Positions 5,580-8,164 of a stretch of DNA of 8,164 bases are shown here, one piece after another. A program made the position numbers and the translations under genes. Source of the DNA: an uncultured bacterium. Lineage in GTDB: Bacteria; Auribacterota; Tritonobacteria; UBA1439. Every line of letters starts with the position of its first letter. The stretch's first letter is position 1. Below the pieces are notes generated by a model. It did not search any database. It was not told the origin of the DNA and saw nothing but the letters and a program-made list of their open reading frames with translations. Location: contig CALLYX010000152.1 of assembly GCA_937858775.1 (NCBI GenBank), positions 1 to 8,164 of the forward strand. The letters run 5' to 3'.

Positions 5580-6845
5580 ATGACATCCATCGAACGCGTC
5601 AGCGCTCTCCAGATACTTGATTCGCGCGGCAATCCGACGATCGAGGTCGAGGTCGCGCTCGAGAGCGGCGCGACCGGCAGGGCGGCGGTGCCCTCCGGCG
5701 CCTCCACCGGGGAACACGAGGCGCTCGAGCTCCGCGACGGCAACAAGGCGCGCTACGGCGGGAAGGGGGTGGCGCAGGCGGTGCATAACGTGGAGGAGAT
5801 CATCGCCCCGGAACTCGCCGGCATGGACGCGGCCGACCAGGGGGGGATCGACCGTGCCATGATCGCCCTCGACGGCACCCCCAACAAGAGCCGCCTCGGG
5901 GCGAACGCCATTCTCGGCGTCTCCCTGGCCGCGGCGAAAGCCTCCGCGAACCATTACGGCCTTCCGCTCTTCCGCTACCTCGGGGGGGCGGGCGCCCGTC
6001 TTCTCCCCGTCCCGATGATGAACATCGTGAACGGCGGGGAGCACGCGGACAACAGCCTCGACCTCCAGGAGTTCATGATCATGCCCCTCGGCGCCGAGAC
6101 GTTTTCGGAGGGGCTGAGGATGGGCGTCGAGGTCTTCCACGCCCTCAAGGGGATCCTGAAGGGGCGCGGCCTCGCCACCTCCGTCGGCGACGAGGGCGGC
6201 TTCGCCCCCGACCTTCCGAACAACGAGGAGGCGCTTAAGGCGATCATGGCCGCGATCGCCCAGGCCGGTTACAAGCCGGGCCGGGATGTCTTCATAGCAC
6301 TCGACCCCGCGGCGAGCACCTTCTACGCCGATGGGAAATACCGGCTCGAGTCGGAGCGCCGCGAGCTCACCTCGGACGAGATGATCGACTATTACGAGGA
6401 TTGGGCCTCCCGCTACCCGATCCGCTCCATCGAGGACGGCCTCGCCGAGGACGACTGGGACGGCTGGCGAAAGCTCACCGAGCGGCTGGGGAAGGGGATC
6501 CAGCTCGTCGGCGACGACATCTTCGTCACAAACCCCGGGCGGCTCCGCCGGGGCATCGAGAAGGGGATCGCCAACTCGATCCTCGTCAAACTGAACCAGG
6601 TCGGCACCCTCAGCGAGACCCTCGAGGCGATCGACATCGCCCGGCGCGCCGGCTACTCCGCGGTCATCAGCCACCGCTCGGGCGAGACGGAGGACTCGAC
6701 CATCGCCGACCTCGCCGTCGCCGTCAACGCCGGCCAGATCAAGACCGGGTCGCTCTGCCGCAGCGACCGGGTGGCGAAATACAACCAGCTCCTGCGCATC
6801 GAGCGCGCGCTGGGCGCGGGCGCCGTCTACGGGGAGGGGCTGTGA
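5580..6845 (+). CDS. eno: Enolase (phosphopyruvate hydratase)
   Basis: Encodes 421 residues, close to the usual bacterial length of about 430. It converts 2-phosphoglycerate to phosphoenolpyruvate in glycolysis and gluconeogenesis, in the cytosol, and needs Mg2+. Visible hallmarks: the N-terminal ILDSRGNPTIEVEV; the mobile loop PSGASTGEHEALELRD with Ser42; His155 in NGGEHADN; catalytic Glu205 in VGDEGGFAP; metal ligands Asp242 (LDPAAS), Glu285 (IEDGLAEDD) and Asp312 (GDDIFVTN); the proton-abstracting Lys337 in ILVKLNQVGTLSE, which is also the family signature; and SHRSGETEDSTIADLAV. The ATG at 5580 follows GGAAGGGAGAAGAG. A longer open frame from 5484 would begin inside the promoter and is rejected. 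The stop overlaps the next start by four bases (GTGA), which implies translational coupling. One small oddity is LDPAASTFY, where LD-(V/C)-AASEFY is commoner. Confidence 0.98.
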   Translation: MTSIERVSALQILDSRGNPTIEVEVALESGATGRAAVPSGASTGEHEALELRDGNKARYGGKGVAQAVHNVEEIIAPELAGMDAADQGGIDRAMIALDGTPNKSRLGANAILGVSLAAAKASANHYGLPLFRYLGGAGARLLPVPMMNIVNGGEHADNSLDLQEFMIMPLGAETFSEGLRMGVEVFHALKGILKGRGLATSVGDEGGFAPDLPNNEEALKAIMAAIAQAGYKPGRDVFIALDPAASTFYADGKYRLESERRELTSDEMIDYYEDWASRYPIRSIEDGLAEDDWDGWRKLTERLGKGIQLVGDDIFVTNPGRLRRGIEKGIANSILVKLNQVGTLSETLEAIDIARRAGYSAVISHRSGETEDSTIADLAVAVNAGQIKTGSLCRSDRVAKYNQLLRIERALGAGAVYGEGL

Positions 6846-7144
6846 GGGGAAAGGCAGCGCGCGGCTCGCGCATTCCGGCATACGCCGCACTGCTGGCCGT
6901 CGCCATGGGCCTCGGCTTTTACTTTTTCCTGATGCCGCTCCTGGCGAAAAAGGGCGTCTTCCGCGCCCGCCTCTCGGACCTCGGCCGGGAGATCTCCGCC
7001 GAGCAGGAGGCGCACCAGAAGCTCCAGAGAGAGCGCCGGATGCTCGAGGAGAACGATCCTACATACCTGGAGAAATACGCCCGCGACAACTTCGGCTGGG
7101 CGCGGGAGGGCGAGATCGTGTACAAGATCGACAAGGCGAAGTAA
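6842..7144 (+). CDS. ftsB: FtsB/DivIC-family septum formation protein
   Basis: Encodes 100 residues, the usual size. A short basic cytoplasmic N-terminus (MRGKAARGSR) is followed by one transmembrane helix (about 13-34). A coiled coil follows (about 40-75, rich in Glu, Lys, Arg, Gln and Leu). The conserved end DPTYLEKYARDNFGWAREGEIVYKID is characteristic of this bitopic division protein family, which partners FtsL and FtsQ (DivIB) at the septum. The GTG at 6842 overlaps the enolase stop in GTGA and is preceded by GGGGAGGGG. The eno-ftsB gene order is common in bacteria and supports the call. FtsB and DivIC cannot be told apart from sequence alone, and the symbol follows the context. Confidence 0.85.
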   Translation: MRGKAARGSRIPAYAALLAVAMGLGFYFFLMPLLAKKGVFRARLSDLGREISAEQEAHQKLQRERRMLEENDPTYLEKYARDNFGWAREGEIVYKIDKAK

Positions 7145-7168
7145 CGCCCCGCACCCCCGGACCTGTCC

Positions 7169-8164
7169 ATGAACGCGCCGTCAGGCCATCGGCCCATCGA
7201 CGAAAAGCTGTACGGCTGCATGATGGACTTCGTCCACCGCACCGTCTCCCTCCGCAGGGCCTGGGTCCTCTACGGGCGCGGCAACGTGATGCTCGAGGAG
7301 AACCTCAGGAACTGGCGCGCGGCGTCGGATATTCTCCTGGAGGGCCGGGAGTACATCGAGATCACCACCGCCGGCAACAAGCTCTTCTTCGGCGACACGC
7401 TCCTCGGCACCGAATCCCCCTTCGTGCGCGAGCTCGTCGAGACCCTCCGCCGCCTCGTCATCCGACGCCTCACCCTCCTCAAGGGGATCGAGGGAGAGGA
7501 GCTCTACCAGTTGATGGATATGCTGTCGCAGGAGAGCCGGGCGCTCCTCGTGAGGGGCGGGCCCGTCGCCGTCCTCGGCGAGGCGGGCGTCAAGAAGGCC
7601 CGCGTCATCGAGAACGTCTACATGAAGCGCGTGGGGCAGACGGGGGAGATCGTCCTGGACGAGGGGAAACTCACACTGGAGGACCTGAACTTCATCAGGG
7701 GGCAGCTGAAGAACATGCTCTCCCTCGCCCGGGAGGGGTTTGAACTGCGGTCGGAGGAGCGGGGCCTGCTCGCCGAGGTCGCCGGGCACCCGACGTTCAT
7801 GGGCGAGCTCCTGGCCGAGATGACCGGCGCCGAACCGGGCGCCCCCCCGCCGGACCCCAGGGCCCAGGGGGAGGAGATCGCCGAGATGCTCGACGCCCTC
7901 GTCAAGGAGCTGCGCAGGGGGGGGATTTGCGACGAGGAGACCTTGCGGAAGATGGCTTCGAGCGTCATAGGGGCGCTGGACGAGCCGACCCGCCTGGAGA
8001 CCCTCGCCGCCGAGTTCGAGACGGCCGGCCAGGTCGCCCCGATGCTCGACGACGAGGCGTTCAACTGCTCCATCGCGCAGATCGGCCGCTTCATCGTCGC
8101 CATGTTCCGGCGCGACCCGGGCGAGGGCAAACGGGCGTCGTCGCTGCTGCGGCGGCTCATCCCG
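7169..8164 (+). CDS. Unrecognised helical protein, 3' end cut by window edge
   Basis: At least 332 residues, open to the window edge. I cannot assign a function. There is no signal peptide or membrane segment, so it is probably cytosolic. Residues about 10-125 alternate helix and short strands (FVHRTVSLRRAWVLYGRGNVMLEENLRNW, then YIEITTAGNKLFFGDTLLG, then helices ending in GEELYQLMDMLSQE). This loosely resembles the N-terminal module of some bacterial proteins with HEAT repeats or signalling domains. The remainder is acidic and mostly helical, with a Pro-rich break at about 225-233 (GAPPPDPRA) and possible HEAT-like helix pairs after it. The ATG at 7169 is the first start after the ftsB stop and is 24 bases from it in the same frame, but has no clear ribosome-binding site. 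Translation may therefore depend on coupling to ftsB. It appears to be the third gene of the eno operon. Confidence 0.7.
   Translation, partial: MNAPSGHRPIDEKLYGCMMDFVHRTVSLRRAWVLYGRGNVMLEENLRNWRAASDILLEGREYIEITTAGNKLFFGDTLLGTESPFVRELVETLRRLVIRRLTLLKGIEGEELYQLMDMLSQESRALLVRGGPVAVLGEAGVKKARVIENVYMKRVGQTGEIVLDEGKLTLEDLNFIRGQLKNMLSLAREGFELRSEERGLLAEVAGHPTFMGELLAEMTGAEPGAPPPDPRAQGEEIAEMLDALVKELRRGGICDEETLRKMASSVIGALDEPTRLETLAAEFETAGQVAPMLDDEAFNCSIAQIGRFIVAMFRRDPGEGKRASSLLRRLIP

Noticed and set aside
5413..5586. Longer N-terminus for the NYN-domain gene
   Set aside because: The extension has no conserved sequence, covers both divergent promoters and would start upstream of the likely transcript start. 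GTG at 5412 fits the domain boundary.
5403..6890. Minus-strand open frame of about 495 codons antisense to enolase
   Set aside because: Enolase on the other strand is certain. This frame is its complement, with biased composition and no recognisable domain.
7181..8160. Minus-strand open frames opposite the last gene
   Set aside because: Their composition looks like complements of a plus-strand coding frame. The plus-strand frame is continuous, in the operon and protein-like.

Overview
The window is about 8.2 kb of very G+C-rich bacterial DNA with densely packed genes. I see eight protein genes, one textbook cobalamin (vitamin B12) riboswitch, several sigma70-like promoters and a few hairpin terminators. 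I see no tRNA, rRNA, CRISPR array or insertion sequence. Enolase followed by an FtsB/DivIC-type gene, together with exported proteins, points to a free-living bacterium, quite possibly an uncultured high-GC lineage. The sequence alone does not let me name a phylum.

Layout from left to right. A 3'-truncated aldo/keto reductase (1-942, minus) is transcribed away from a DUF89/ARMT1-like metal-dependent phosphatase (1158-2036, plus), and a promoter can be read for each in the gap between them. The phosphatase gene converges on an exported TroA/ZnuA-like solute-binding protein (2118-2957, minus). The 560-base stretch 2958-3517 has no gene but is rich in regulation. It holds a minus-strand promoter for the binding protein, then about 120 bases (3050-3175) in which I recognise nothing. 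After these come a plus-strand promoter, a cobalamin riboswitch, a competing hairpin and a strong intrinsic terminator. The riboswitch controls a single gene (3518-4882, plus) for an exported, probably six-bladed beta-propeller protein with an EF-hand-like loop and a C-terminal beta-rich domain. A minus-strand NYN-domain RNase-like gene (4948-5412) follows. It is divergent from an apparent operon of enolase, an FtsB/DivIC-like protein and an unrecognised helical protein that runs off the right edge.

The most interesting part is the 2.1-5 kb segment. The cobalamin riboswitch drives only a secreted beta-propeller protein. That recalls BtuG of Bacteroides, a surface beta-propeller that captures B12, but here the gene has no visible sequence relation to BtuG, no BtuB beside it and a different accessory domain. 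The divergently encoded solute-binding protein lacks two of the usual metal-ligand histidines of its family and has no permease or ATPase gene nearby, so its ligand may not be zinc or manganese. A new corrinoid or cobalt acquisition module is a reasonable hypothesis, not a demonstrated one.
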